A stretch of DNA of 29,920 nucleotides, from positions 1 to 29,920 of IMG/VR virus record IMGVR_UViG_3300035698_007052; one strand, 5' to 3'. This document shows, one piece after another, positions 1 through 7,036 of the stretch; within the stretch, counting starts at the first letter, position 1; the number at the start of each line of letters is the position of its first letter. The DNA is from a virus. The notes beneath the pieces are model-generated. The model was given only the letters and a program-made list of their open reading frames with translations, did no database searches and was not told where the DNA came from. A program made the translations under genes and the position numbers.

Positions 1-119
1 TTAGTAACATTGAAGTTACCGCCACCCCTAGTTACTGCAATATCAACCATAGTTGTGCTTAACGCTGCTGCTATACTGAATATACCATCACCAAGTATTA
101 TATCTCTTGGAGAACTCAT
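1..119 (-). CDS. N-terminal fragment of a probable tail protein (tail tube?)
   Basis: This open frame starts at an ATG at 119 and runs off the left window edge, giving 39 residues that begin MSSPRDIILGDGIFSIAA and contain DIAVTRGGG. A good ribosome site (AGGAAGTG) lies just upstream. It follows the head-tail connector and tail-completion genes, the usual slot for the major tail or tail-tube protein in siphovirus-like genomes. The function is inferred mainly from position; the short N-terminus recalls phage tail proteins, but I cannot name a family with certainty. Confidence 0.6.
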   Translation of the reverse strand, partial: MSSPRDIILGDGIFSIAAALSTTMVDIAVTRGGGNFNVT

Positions 120-133
120 TTATATCACTTCCT

Positions 134-532
134 TTATAATTTATATACTCTGCATCTATACCTCAACTGACGTCTTAATATCTGCTCATCCAGTGCCGGT
201 ATAGGTAATCTACTCATACGATACATCCTAAACGATGGACTGCCCCCTGCTCCGCTATCCCAATAATTCAAGCCAGTCGGATTAGTGAGATCACCATCGC
301 CATCTAATGCATCCACCATTGTCTCAATGCGTGTCGCATCATAGCCACTATCAGTAATATCAACCTCAAGGATAAAATCCTCCATAGTTTCAATATCACT
401 GGTCGAACGATACGCCCAACTTACGTATGGTATCGGTGCCTTTGGATCAATAACATCGCCATAGTAAACACGCTTATCGGTCAATGTTCTTATTTTTGTT
501 GTAATATTAGTAATAAAATTAACTAATGACAT
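134..532 (-). CDS. Probable tail completion/terminator protein
   Basis: This 132-residue soluble protein has no membrane segment. Its length, its place after an HK97 gp10-like gene and before the putative tail gene, and its internal pattern (a central VSWAYRSTSD stretch and an EVDI strand) fit the small tail-terminator or tail-completion proteins of siphoviruses. These cap the tail tube or join it to the head. Its start overlaps the end of the upstream gene by 14 nt, so the two are probably translationally coupled. The role rests on synteny more than on a diagnostic motif. Confidence 0.6.
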   Translation of the reverse strand: MSLVNFITNITTKIRTLTDKRVYYGDVIDPKAPIPYVSWAYRSTSDIETMEDFILEVDITDSGYDATRIETMVDALDGDGDLTNPTGLNYWDSGAGGSPSFRMYRMSRLPIPALDEQILRRQLRYRCRVYKL

Positions 533-953
533 TGCCGAATTTCACCTTCTTTACTAATTCCGCTATATTATTCACATTGTCCTCTGCTGCCGGTGTTAAA
601 AATGGGTGTGGTTTCATACCTCTTGTTACATGTCCAACACCCATATCATCAATATAGAACCATTCGTCTTTCCTACCATCGCCATCTTTTGCATAAATAC
701 CAGTACCTTTTTCAACATAAATTGCATAATCGACATTCGTTCCTACTATAACGAGTTTGTTTTTCTTATCAATCACATAACGAATACTACCTTTTAGATT
801 GCCACCAACCTTACCACCTGAGTATTGACCAGTAGGCGCACGATTGACTGCCTCACCATCTACAAAGATACCAATAGCTTTTAAAATTCTGTACTCCATA
901 TTTTCAATGAGCCGTTTTGCCTCAACCATATTGGACTCATATTCAATAGCCAT
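519..953 (-). CDS. HK97 gp10-like head-tail/tail-joining protein
   Basis: This 144-residue protein has the hallmarks of the HK97 gp10 family. An N-terminal helix (EAKRLIENMEYRILKAIGIF) is followed by a VDGEAVNRAPTGQYSGG region, then YAIYVEKGTG, then a C-terminal KPHPFLTPAAEDN segment. Family members join head and tail or complete the tail. The gene lies 10 nt downstream of the head-closure-like gene, in the standard order (connector, closure protein, gp10-like, tail terminator, tail tube). Full length and intact. Confidence 0.8.
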   Translation of the reverse strand: MAIEYESNMVEAKRLIENMEYRILKAIGIFVDGEAVNRAPTGQYSGGKVGGNLKGSIRYVIDKKNKLVIVGTNVDYAIYVEKGTGIYAKDGDGRKDEWFYIDDMGVGHVTRGMKPHPFLTPAAEDNVNNIAELVKKVKFGNVIS

Positions 954-963
954 AATACCCTCC

Positions 964-1305
964 TTATGTGGACAGATTATCCGTTTCGTTATATTCCAGT
1001 AAAATCTCTAAATGGTGATTTCGCATTACCGGATTATCGGTATGCAATATTCTGAAATATTTATTACTAGCATTTTTAATTCTATGCTTTTCTGTAACCC
1101 AACTATTAGTTGAGGAACATCCGATTACGTGTGTCGCTTTATCTACATACTGAGAACCGACCAGAGTCTCTCGCCCTGATAGATAATCGATCCAACCATA
1201 GAACGTGCCTAACGTACTCCAAGTTGGAGCGTATGAGCCAAGTGCGGATTGCACGGTGGTCGATGCCTCGACTGTAAATAAATCATCATAAAAATCACTT
1301 ATCAT
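964..1305 (-). CDS. Head-tail adaptor / head closure protein
   Basis: This 113-residue protein fits the small head-tail adaptor (head closure) family that binds the connector ring and plugs the portal channel. Support comes from its size, its N-terminal DDLFTVEAST segment, the GWIDYLSGRE stretch typical of this beta-rich fold, and its position directly after the gp6-like connector. Its start overlaps the connector stop by 4 nt (ATGA). The assignment is strong on synteny and moderate on sequence alone. Confidence 0.7.
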   Translation of the reverse strand: MISDFYDDLFTVEASTTVQSALGSYAPTWSTLGTFYGWIDYLSGRETLVGSQYVDKATHVIGCSSTNSWVTEKHRIKNASNKYFRILHTDNPVMRNHHLEILLEYNETDNLST

Positions 1306-1910
1306 AAGAACCTGATTTGACGGAATTTATTTAATGCCTTTATCACTGACGATGGGTAACCATCCGACATATCAGCCCCGTCTACATAAGTAACATCGTA
1401 TCTTGATACACTTTCTGACTTTACGTCATAACTGTAATTTTTAGATTTATATTTTACCATCTGTGCCATAACATTTTTAAGTGCTGCAGGATAATCGACC
1501 TGATGAATGTTAATATAAACACTCTCATCTTCATCAACTAAATTCTGAAAATAAGGTCGGTCTCCTGAACTATATAAGGTTAAAGCTGTACTGCTCACGC
1601 TCTCAATATCGAAGAACCCATCGTTGTTATAAGAGCCTTGAACTTGGACTGTGTTCCCTGCTTTGAAGTTCGCCTCGATAAAACCATCCTCGTTACTGCC
1701 AATATCCAGATCAATGGAATCCGCACCAGTGGAGTTTCTATCGAATGACACATCAAAAGACAAAATTAAAACCTTATCGTTTCTGAACCCGTTGTTACAA
1801 TACTCCCGAATCTCATCTTCGATGATCGGGATGTTTATGTTAAACAAATCGTCTTGCGATGTGGTTGTTATCGATAATAGTGTTTTAATTTCATTTAATG
1901 TAGCTATCAT
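1302..1910 (-). CDS. Head-tail connector protein (gp6/gp15-like)
   Basis: This 202-residue protein begins MIATLNEIKTLLSI and continues with an acidic helical segment (IPIIEDEIREYCNNGF), as in phage head-tail connector proteins that dock under the portal. A central region of about 60 residues (roughly 50-115, including the ALTLYSSGDRP strand) is inserted before the usual C-terminal helix (YPAALKNVMAQMVKYKSKNY), so the protein is longer than the simplest family members. A clear GAGGTGAAG ribosome site sits before the ATG. It opens the connector cluster. Confidence 0.75.
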   Translation of the reverse strand: MIATLNEIKTLLSITTTSQDDLFNINIPIIEDEIREYCNNGFRNDKVLILSFDVSFDRNSTGADSIDLDIGSNEDGFIEANFKAGNTVQVQGSYNNDGFFDIESVSSTALTLYSSGDRPYFQNLVDEDESVYINIHQVDYPAALKNVMAQMVKYKSKNYSYDVKSESVSRYDVTYVDGADMSDGYPSSVIKALNKFRQIRFL

Positions 1911-1923
1911 ATTACTTCACCTC

Positions 1924-2117
1924 TTAGCCTTTGTCTGTGTGTTCATACCAATTCGCTCTGAATTGGATTATATTAGCATCCGAGTGCGATGTTAATGTCC
2001 TGAGGTATACTTTCCCTGATTTCAATATAATCTCATTCTCTCTGCCTCCACCGCCTCCAGAACATCCATTGATCTTGATACTTTTCTGTTAAGATCTGGT
2101 GTTTCTCCGCCCATCAT
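1924..2117 (-). pseudogene. Small structural-region gene, apparently frameshifted
   Basis: From the ATG at 2117 (ribosome site GAGGTGA) the frame reads MMGGETPDLNRK and then leaves the coding frame. The frame offset by one base continues convincingly as SIKINGCSGGGGGRENEIIL and ends at 1924 with ANWYEHTDKG. Adding one A to the A-run near the LNRK codons restores a 64-residue protein. The gap between neighbouring genes is otherwise unexplained. This could be a sequencing deletion, a natural frameshift or a programmed slip. No function is recognised; its place after the capsid region suggests a minor head component. Confidence 0.55.
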
Positions 2118-2134
2118 AACAATTCACCTCGTAT

Positions 2135-2533
2135 CTAAGCACTATAGATTACATAAGGCATTTTTGCTACCCCGATGAATCCTGCGATGCCTGAACCACT
2201 TGAACTCAACGCTACTGAAATATTACCAGTGGATTGGATGAACCTTGCACTTTCAAGTGGACCGATTAACTTACGATAAGTTTTTATGCCTGTTGATGCC
2301 AAAGTTACTGCCAATGATCCCAAACCCCTCTGGAACGCTTTTTGTCCTGTTCCTGCTGCAATAGTAAAGATCGCATCATCGCCACTTGTAGTTGAATTCA
2401 GTTCAACATATAAGAAGAACTTGTCATCTACTGGCATATCGAAAGTATATGTTACTATTGTAGTAGTGAACGCGGTTGGTGAGAAAACTACTTCACTGTT
2501 CCTAACCATCTTTGCTGGTGTTATAGCTGCCAT
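2135..2533 (-). CDS. Unknown beta-rich protein after the capsid gene (decoration candidate)
   Basis: This 132-residue protein has no recognisable motif. It is rich in Ser, Thr, Ala and Gly, with alternating hydrophobic stretches and a C-terminal FIGVAKMPYVIYS strand, suggesting a beta sandwich. It follows the major capsid gene and shares with it a near-identical 19-nt leader (AAGGGAGTGAATATAAATG), which implies comparably strong translation. Small abundant proteins here are often head decoration proteins or head fibres. The role is inferred from context and could be wrong. Confidence 0.5.
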   Translation of the reverse strand: MAAITPAKMVRNSEVVFSPTAFTTTIVTYTFDMPVDDKFFLYVELNSTTSGDDAIFTIAAGTGQKAFQRGLGSLAVTLASTGIKTYRKLIGPLESARFIQSTGNISVALSSSGSGIAGFIGVAKMPYVIYSA

Positions 2534-2565
2534 TTATATTCACTCCCTTGTTTTAAAACTTTTAA

Positions 2566-2581
2566 TGTTCCACGTAGAACA
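2566..2581. promoter_or_regulatory. parS-like 16-bp palindrome
   Basis: The sequence TGTTCCACGTAGAACA is almost perfectly self-complementary and extends to a 20-bp near-palindrome. It matches the Bacillus parS consensus TGTTNCACGTGAAACA at 14 of 16 positions. It is intergenic, between the major capsid gene and the next gene. It could be a protein-binding site or simply an mRNA hairpin. Confidence 0.4.
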
Positions 2582-2588
2582 TTCCTAT

Positions 2589-2633
2589 AAACCACCTAAT
2601 TAGATTAATTAGATTAATTAGATTAAGTGGTTT
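2589..2633. repeat. Hairpin with three 9-bp direct repeats at the 3' end of the capsid gene
   Basis: The arms AAACCAC and GTGGTTT enclose three tandem copies of a TTAGATTAA-type 9-mer. One arm lies in the last codons of the capsid gene. On the transcribed strand no U-run follows, so it is not a typical terminator. It may stabilise the capsid mRNA end or moderate read-through. Confidence 0.5.
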
Positions 2634-3471
2634 CTGCTGAGTATGTTAATGATAAATCAACCAACCCTTGAGGTTGAATTACTTTATAACCATATACGTG
2701 CAATCCCTTGATTGCATCAGAGAAACTAGCCTCTGGCTCATAAGCCTTAGTCTCAACAATCTGATCTGCGAACGTAATCGCCTCATTAGTTCCTGCTAAA
2801 CAATGAGTCGTATAATCTGGTGCTGTGCCTGTTTGTGTCAGGTTATTAGATTCAAACACGTTAAATCCCATAATCTTGCCCACAAACCCGCTACCATATG
2901 CCATATTTGCATCGACTGAACCTTCAGTGTTTAAAATCTTTGAAAGCGTTAGTTTTGTAGTTACCCACGGAGGTATAACTAACCAACGACCAACTTTTGG
3001 CACTCCTGATTCTGATAGATACTGATTAGCTAAGCCAATAGTATTCAACGCTAGTGCTGCATCAAATGTAGCATCCGTTACTGTGTGTCCTGCACTCGAA
3101 TATACTCCACCGATTGCTTTATCAACTACATCGGACATTGCATATGCTGCATTACTCATCGCTTGATTCATTATTGAAACATTTGCCTGTGCCTTATCTA
3201 CACTATCGAGTTTGAATGCGAAATAATCCGCTTGATCAATCAATAGTTTTGTCTGTGTTGCATCTAACTCTTCTGGTGAAATAGTTGTTACATTCTTAAC
3301 ATAATTCGCAACAGCTATCTCGCCTACTGAATTAATATTTACTGTGTCTCCCTGACCACTAATCTCGCCTTCGTAATTTCGGTTACAAAGTGCTGCTAAT
3401 ATATGAGAAACTCTGAAAGTATCTAATATTTTAGCTGACCAAATGGTTGGTATAAAATTTTGCATTGACAT
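2623..3471 (-). CDS. Major capsid protein (P22 coat-like, HK97 fold)
   Basis: This 282-residue protein opens with MSMQNFIPTIWSAKILDT, then an YEGEISGQGDTVNINSVGEI segment. This is the signature of the P22 gp5-like coat family common in Gram-positive siphoviruses. It is expected to form the icosahedral shell. It directly follows the scaffold gene, as usual. An AGGGAGTGAATATAA leader gives a strong ribosome site, fitting the most abundant virion protein. There is no sign of truncation. Confidence 0.85.
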   Translation of the reverse strand: MSMQNFIPTIWSAKILDTFRVSHILAALCNRNYEGEISGQGDTVNINSVGEIAVANYVKNVTTISPEELDATQTKLLIDQADYFAFKLDSVDKAQANVSIMNQAMSNAAYAMSDVVDKAIGGVYSSAGHTVTDATFDAALALNTIGLANQYLSESGVPKVGRWLVIPPWVTTKLTLSKILNTEGSVDANMAYGSGFVGKIMGFNVFESNNLTQTGTAPDYTTHCLAGTNEAITFADQIVETKAYEPEASFSDAIKGLHVYGYKVIQPQGLVDLSLTYSAETT

Positions 3472-3505
3472 TTATATTCACTCCCTTATCAAATTACTTT
3501 TTAAT

Positions 3506-4135
3506 TTACCAGTGTGGCATTGATTTGTCAATCTGTGCCATGTTCTTAGATACCTCGGCTGGTGACATCTTCGCCACTTGTGCCTGTGTTAACAACCCTT
3601 CTGGTGCTTTTCCGCCATTATTGTTGTTGATATCTCTACCATTATCTTTAAAGACTTTCTCGACTTCTTTACTGAGAGTTCCAGTCCACTCGGTTTCCAA
3701 GTCCAACAATGCTGCCTTTGTAGCCTCTGGATCTTTCCCGATAAAATATTTTACCAAGCTGGTTGGTAACTTTTTATCTGTTGCATCCTTGATCGCATTC
3801 GCTGTCATTTCGGCTTTTAACCTTTTACTTGTTTCAGATAACAAATCAGATTCCAACTTTTTAAGTCTTTTCTCTGCATCTGTTTCCTCTGGATACCTCT
3901 CTGTAATTGCTTTTTCAACTTCTGCATCGGTCAGCTTTTTCAGGTTGTTAGTTTTCCAAGTCTCCAAACCTTTGGTGAAATTGCTATCCAACAGTGGTTG
4001 AACGATCTTCTTTCCTGCATCTGAACTGATAAACTCTGCTACTCCCTCAGGTGTTATAAACCCCTTAAGGTACTTCTTGACTTCGTCTGTTCCTGCATTG
4101 TCTTTTAGATACTTCTGAACTTCTTTTAATTCCAT
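3506..4135 (-). CDS. Capsid scaffold protein
   Basis: This 209-residue, highly charged, mostly helical protein sits directly upstream of the coat gene. It has a coiled-coil-like middle (DAEKRLKKLESDLLSETSKR) and a C-terminal SPAEVSKNMAQIDKSMPHW, the pattern of phage minor structural or scaffold (gp20-like) proteins. Scaffolds guide procapsid assembly and leave before maturation. The C-terminal helix is the usual coat-binding part. It lies downstream of a promoter and a hairpin terminator in its leader (4186-4293), so its expression may be attenuated. Confidence 0.8.
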   Translation of the reverse strand: MELKEVQKYLKDNAGTDEVKKYLKGFITPEGVAEFISSDAGKKIVQPLLDSNFTKGLETWKTNNLKKLTDAEVEKAITERYPEETDAEKRLKKLESDLLSETSKRLKAEMTANAIKDATDKKLPTSLVKYFIGKDPEATKAALLDLETEWTGTLSKEVEKVFKDNGRDINNNNGGKAPEGLLTQAQVAKMSPAEVSKNMAQIDKSMPHW

Positions 4136-4185
4136 GATCTGCTCCTCTGCCTCCGAGTTCTCGCCTCAAAGTCAATATAATTTCC

Positions 4186-4224
4186 AAAAATAAAAGTGCG
4201 TTCTCCTCGAAAGGAATAACGCAC
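4186..4224 (-). terminator. Intrinsic terminator/attenuator in the scaffold-capsid leader
   Basis: On the minus strand a stem (GUGCGUU pairing with AACGCAC, then UCCU with AGGA across a small internal loop) is capped by a UUCG tetraloop and followed by UUUUAUUUUU. This is a strong rho-independent terminator. It lies downstream of a consensus promoter (4266-4293) and upstream of the scaffold gene, so it acts as an attenuator or ends a short RNA of about 75 nt. Confidence 0.75.
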
Positions 4225-4265
4225 CAAATGGCATCTTGATATAACTTATTTAGTTATACCCTTTT

Positions 4266-4293
4266 ATTATAACACTTATAATTTATTTGTCAA
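4266..4293 (-). promoter_or_regulatory. Sigma-A promoter upstream of the scaffold-capsid leader
   Basis: A perfect TTGACA (4288-4293) and TATAAT (4266-4271) are separated by 16 nt on the minus strand. Transcription should begin near 4259, exactly before a 7-bp hairpin (4240-4258) at the RNA 5' end. The -35 box overlaps the end of the Com-like gene. Confidence 0.75.
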
Positions 4294-4483
4294 TTCGTAT
4301 AACATCACACAACACAACTTGCACTGGGTATATGTGGCTACGATGACAATGACCGCAATTAACATCCATCTTTATGCCCATAATGACCGCACCAGTCGAC
4401 TTTATTTCGAACGGCAAATCAATATCAGCATTGTAGAGAAACCTTCCGCAGAACTTGCATCGCTGTGTTGTGTGTATTGTCAT
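4283..4483 (-). CDS. Com-like zinc ribbon protein
   Basis: This 66-residue protein has two cysteine pairs, CKFC near residues 9-12 and CGHCHRSH near 43-50, separated by a beta-rich stretch. The arrangement resembles phage Mu Com, a small zinc-finger protein that activates translation of the DNA modification gene mom by binding its mRNA. No mom gene is visible here. It starts 1 nt after the stop of the sialyltransferase-like gene and is the last gene of that block. It might regulate the capsid leader RNA downstream, but this is only a guess. Confidence 0.65.
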   Translation of the reverse strand: MTIHTTQRCKFCGRFLYNADIDLPFEIKSTGAVIMGIKMDVNCGHCHRSHIYPVQVVLCDVIRIDK

Positions 4484-4484
4484 T

Positions 4485-5531
4485 TTAGCACTGCCCCCAG
4501 ACTTTTAGTGTCTGCTCAATATCTGCCAGAGATCCTTGATACTGATATTTAGTCGCTGACATTCTCTGGATGTTGTCTTGTAGTTTCGCGATCTCTTGGT
4601 TTATTTTATCGACCTGACCTTTCTGGAACTTCTCTCTGTCTCGCATCTTAGCAATGAATGGCTCAAACTTCTCTGACCTTCCGTAAGGCTCCATGCATTT
4701 TAACAGATCGGACTCGTTTGGAATATAGAACTTAATGCCTCTGCCTTTTGCTAAACCAACCCAGAACTCGCAGGATGGACGTTGTTTTTCATATTCGCCA
4801 CCCACTGCCATATCCACACCGTACAATGATATTTCATCGAACCCCTCATATATGGCAAGTGCTATCATATACGAAACCGAGTTAGTAAAATAACCGATAC
4901 CGCAAGGATCTAACTCGCCGACCATAGCATTAATTTCATCCCACGGATACTTGATAGACATTGGTACATCCTCGTAATGTTCCTCCATATATACAGGATA
5001 TGGACATTTTTTGAGCCAGTCAATACGCTTGATTTCGGGTTTATGTGGTACATTCGCAGTTCTGCACGCTGAGTTATTACACTCAAACCATCGTGTCGCT
5101 CTCGGTAACTGGTTCCAATGATCGTTCAATCCCCAGATTTCCCAACTCGGATCATCGTATGGTGCATCCTTGAAAGTCATAGCAGTGCCAACAATAGCAA
5201 CCTTTTTAACTTTAGTCTTTTTTAATTTGCGGTTACACTCATCAATAGTCTTTTGTGCTTTAATTCTTACAATTTCCAGTGCCTCATCATCTACAAAACC
5301 GTCATAATCGATGCCTTTAACCGTGGGGATTGAGTTATCTGCATTATCTATTGCTTTTCTTGCATCTGTTTCTGCTGCTTTTTGTTTTAATGTTGCTGTA
5401 AAATCCTCGTCAATAGCTTTTTTAATAATCTTTGGCACCCCTGCAACCTCCTGCATCTTTGCTCGTTTCTCGTCTACATCTGTACAACCGCAACCATACT
5501 CGCATCCGTCTTTGTCTGTTTTATTTGCCAT
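4485..5531 (-). CDS. Sialyltransferase-like/DUF115-like protein
   Basis: This 348-residue protein starts with a Cys-rich tip (residues 10-16, CEYGCGC) and a helical linker. A Rossmann-like domain follows at about 108-282: VAIVGTAMTF (111-120), WEIWGLNDHW (130-139), a central YFTNSVSYMIALAI (214-227) and ISLYGVDMA (234-242) with RPSCEFWVGLA (251-261). A C-terminal coiled coil follows (about 295-345). The core recalls phage proteins related to the alpha-2,3-sialyltransferase or MptE/DUF115 group. It overlaps the nucleotidyltransferase gene by 11 nt, so the two proteins probably act together, the synthetase making an activated sugar for this one. The substrate is unknown and the enzymatic role is inferred. 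Confidence 0.6.
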   Translation of the reverse strand: MANKTDKDGCEYGCGCTDVDEKRAKMQEVAGVPKIIKKAIDEDFTATLKQKAAETDARKAIDNADNSIPTVKGIDYDGFVDDEALEIVRIKAQKTIDECNRKLKKTKVKKVAIVGTAMTFKDAPYDDPSWEIWGLNDHWNQLPRATRWFECNNSACRTANVPHKPEIKRIDWLKKCPYPVYMEEHYEDVPMSIKYPWDEINAMVGELDPCGIGYFTNSVSYMIALAIYEGFDEISLYGVDMAVGGEYEKQRPSCEFWVGLAKGRGIKFYIPNESDLLKCMEPYGRSEKFEPFIAKMRDREKFQKGQVDKINQEIAKLQDNIQRMSATKYQYQGSLADIEQTLKVWGQC

Positions 5532-6315
5532 GTTCCGACTCCTTTGCTCTCATTTTAAAATACATATCCGCTAGTTGCAGATCTTGTTTCGTGTTAATAT
5601 CGAATGAACTCACAATGTCCAGTTCATAACCCAACGTGCATGGTGTTTTTGTTCGTTCATCATTCCATGCCTGACACCTAACCGCATATAAAGCATCTAC
5701 TTGCATCACTGTCATATCGTCTGTTATTCCAGGTAAATCTCCATATTCGACTATATTTGGATTAAAGATGCCGAAAGCACCGTTCGAGAAATATGTCGGC
5801 ACCATTGTATATACTGGATCTACACCGTTCATCCCAAACGGACTAATTAAAATATCAGATCTCGGATCCTTAGTCCAGAAATTAGCTAAGAATGTAGCCT
5901 TGATGCTTGTAACAGTCATTAACTGCTTAGCATGTGGATTATCTATAAACCGCTTGAACGCCTCATCAATCTGCCATGCCTCAACCAGTGGACTCGTACA
6001 CCACAGATTAATAACATAATCATACTGATAGATACCCTCTGCCATAGTCTTTAATGCATGTACCTGAACAGCTCCACCACCGGCATCAAAAGTCGCTAAC
6101 TGCCACGGTCTGTCAATAACCTCGGCATTATATAACTTAGCTATGCCCTTAATTATCTCGCTGTCAGTTGATACAAATACATCATCGATGCAATTAGCCT
6201 CAACCGCTGTTCTAATCGGATGCTCGATCAGCCTTTTGCCTCCGCACTTGCGGATGTTCTTATTCTGAACTCTGGTGCTGTTGCCTTTTGCCGAGATTAA
6301 TGCTGCTACTCTCAT
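5521..6315 (-). CDS. CMP-sugar synthetase-like cytidylyltransferase (NeuA/PseF family)
   Basis: This 264-residue protein is near the normal length of acylneuraminate cytidylyltransferases, which couple CTP to sialic acid, pseudaminic acid, legionaminic acid or Kdo. The N-terminal nucleotide loop ISAKGNSTRVQNKNI (7-21) matches the family pattern, with Lys10 where Arg is common. It continues with VFVSTDSE (46-53), an RP at 69-70 and CTSPL (106-110). The start (ATGA) overlaps the upstream small gene and the end overlaps the sialyltransferase-like gene, so it is locked into the phage operon. No sugar-synthesis genes are nearby, so the sugar acid would come from the host. The exact substrate cannot be told. 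Confidence 0.8.
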   Translation of the reverse strand: MRVAALISAKGNSTRVQNKNIRKCGGKRLIEHPIRTAVEANCIDDVFVSTDSEIIKGIAKLYNAEVIDRPWQLATFDAGGGAVQVHALKTMAEGIYQYDYVINLWCTSPLVEAWQIDEAFKRFIDNPHAKQLMTVTSIKATFLANFWTKDPRSDILISPFGMNGVDPVYTMVPTYFSNGAFGIFNPNIVEYGDLPGITDDMTVMQVDALYAVRCQAWNDERTKTPCTLGYELDIVSSFDINTKQDLQLADMYFKMRAKESEHGK

Positions 6316-6563
6316 TTGCTGCCTCCATTTATCTGTGTTCTGCCGTCTTTTGATAATAGCAGCTTACCGCAATTGGGATTATTGCAAAAAATATCACCCT
6401 CAAACTTTCCATCTTCTATTACTGTAAAATCATCATGAGTACATATCAAAACGTCACTCTCTAATTCTTTAATCTGTGCATCAATAGACCTTCGCAATAA
6501 TACTAAATTGTCATAATACTTTTGTATATCTATCCCAATGTTTATTTTTGTACTTGCCATCAT
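6312..6563 (-). CDS. Small hypothetical protein with possible zinc site
   Basis: This 83-residue protein has an N-terminal helix (residues about 10-35, YYDNLVLLRRSIDAQIKELE) followed by a Cys/His segment: ICTH, then CNNPNCGKLL near residues 60-70. This suggests a small metal-binding domain of unknown function. It overlaps its neighbours by 4 nt on each side, within the operon that leads into the cytidylyltransferase. No family recognised. Confidence 0.6.
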   Translation of the reverse strand: MMASTKINIGIDIQKYYDNLVLLRRSIDAQIKELESDVLICTHDDFTVIEDGKFEGDIFCNNPNCGKLLLSKDGRTQINGGSK

Positions 6564-6817
6564 TGCTTAGATCCTTTCGGATCAAAGACAAATCTTTTAT
6601 CCATATTAGTTACAATGCCTGAAGGTTTCTTGTTCTCGAACTTGCCCCTCTGGATTTGTCCCATAAATATCCACTCAATAACTCGGTTGTTCTCATCCTT
6701 GATTTCATGGATTATTTTAGAACCCTGCCCCTCTGCCAACTTCCTGAGATTGTTCTTCGATTGCTCCGAATCCGTCTTATCGAAATTCAGAAATAACAAA
6801 CTTTTCATCAATGCCAT
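6560..6817 (-). CDS. Hypothetical protein
   Basis: This 85-residue soluble protein of mixed charge contains a central IIHEIKDENNRVIEWIFMG segment and a basic C-terminus. It has no recognised motif. A clear AAGGAGTAATACT ribosome site precedes the ATG, a leader almost identical to that of the next gene upstream. This suggests recent duplication of the translation signal. Confidence 0.6.
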   Translation of the reverse strand: MALMKSLLFLNFDKTDSEQSKNNLRKLAEGQGSKIIHEIKDENNRVIEWIFMGQIQRGKFENKKPSGIVTNMDKRFVFDPKGSKQ

Positions 6818-6821
6818 AGTA

Positions 6822-7022
6822 TTACTCCTTAACCTCTTTAAATTTGTCTGTTATTGCCTCTCCTATTGCCATTTGAAGATCATCATAACCTACTACAGTC
6901 CATCCAGGTACTCCATCCACTTTTACTCGAATTTCATCAATAATACATTTTTCATTTTCTTTAAAAATAACCTTTATAAAAACATCATTATCCTTACATT
7001 CATAAAACAAACCATCTTTCAT
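6822..7022 (-). CDS. Hypothetical protein
   Basis: This 66-residue acidic protein has beta-strand-like alternation (FIKVIFKENEKCIIDEIRVK) and a GWTVVGYDDLQMAIGEAI segment. Its ribosome site is AAGGAGTAATACAATT. No known family recognised. It lies in a run of small unknown genes between head morphogenesis and the sugar-modification pair. Confidence 0.6.
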   Translation of the reverse strand: MKDGLFYECKDNDVFIKVIFKENEKCIIDEIRVKVDGVPGWTVVGYDDLQMAIGEAITDKFKEVKE

Positions 7023-7036
7023 AATTGTATTACTCC

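Noticed and set aside
3465-4001. Plus-strand 178-residue frame opposite the scaffold gene
   Set aside because: It is the antisense shadow of the scaffold coding region, with no ribosome site or promoter.
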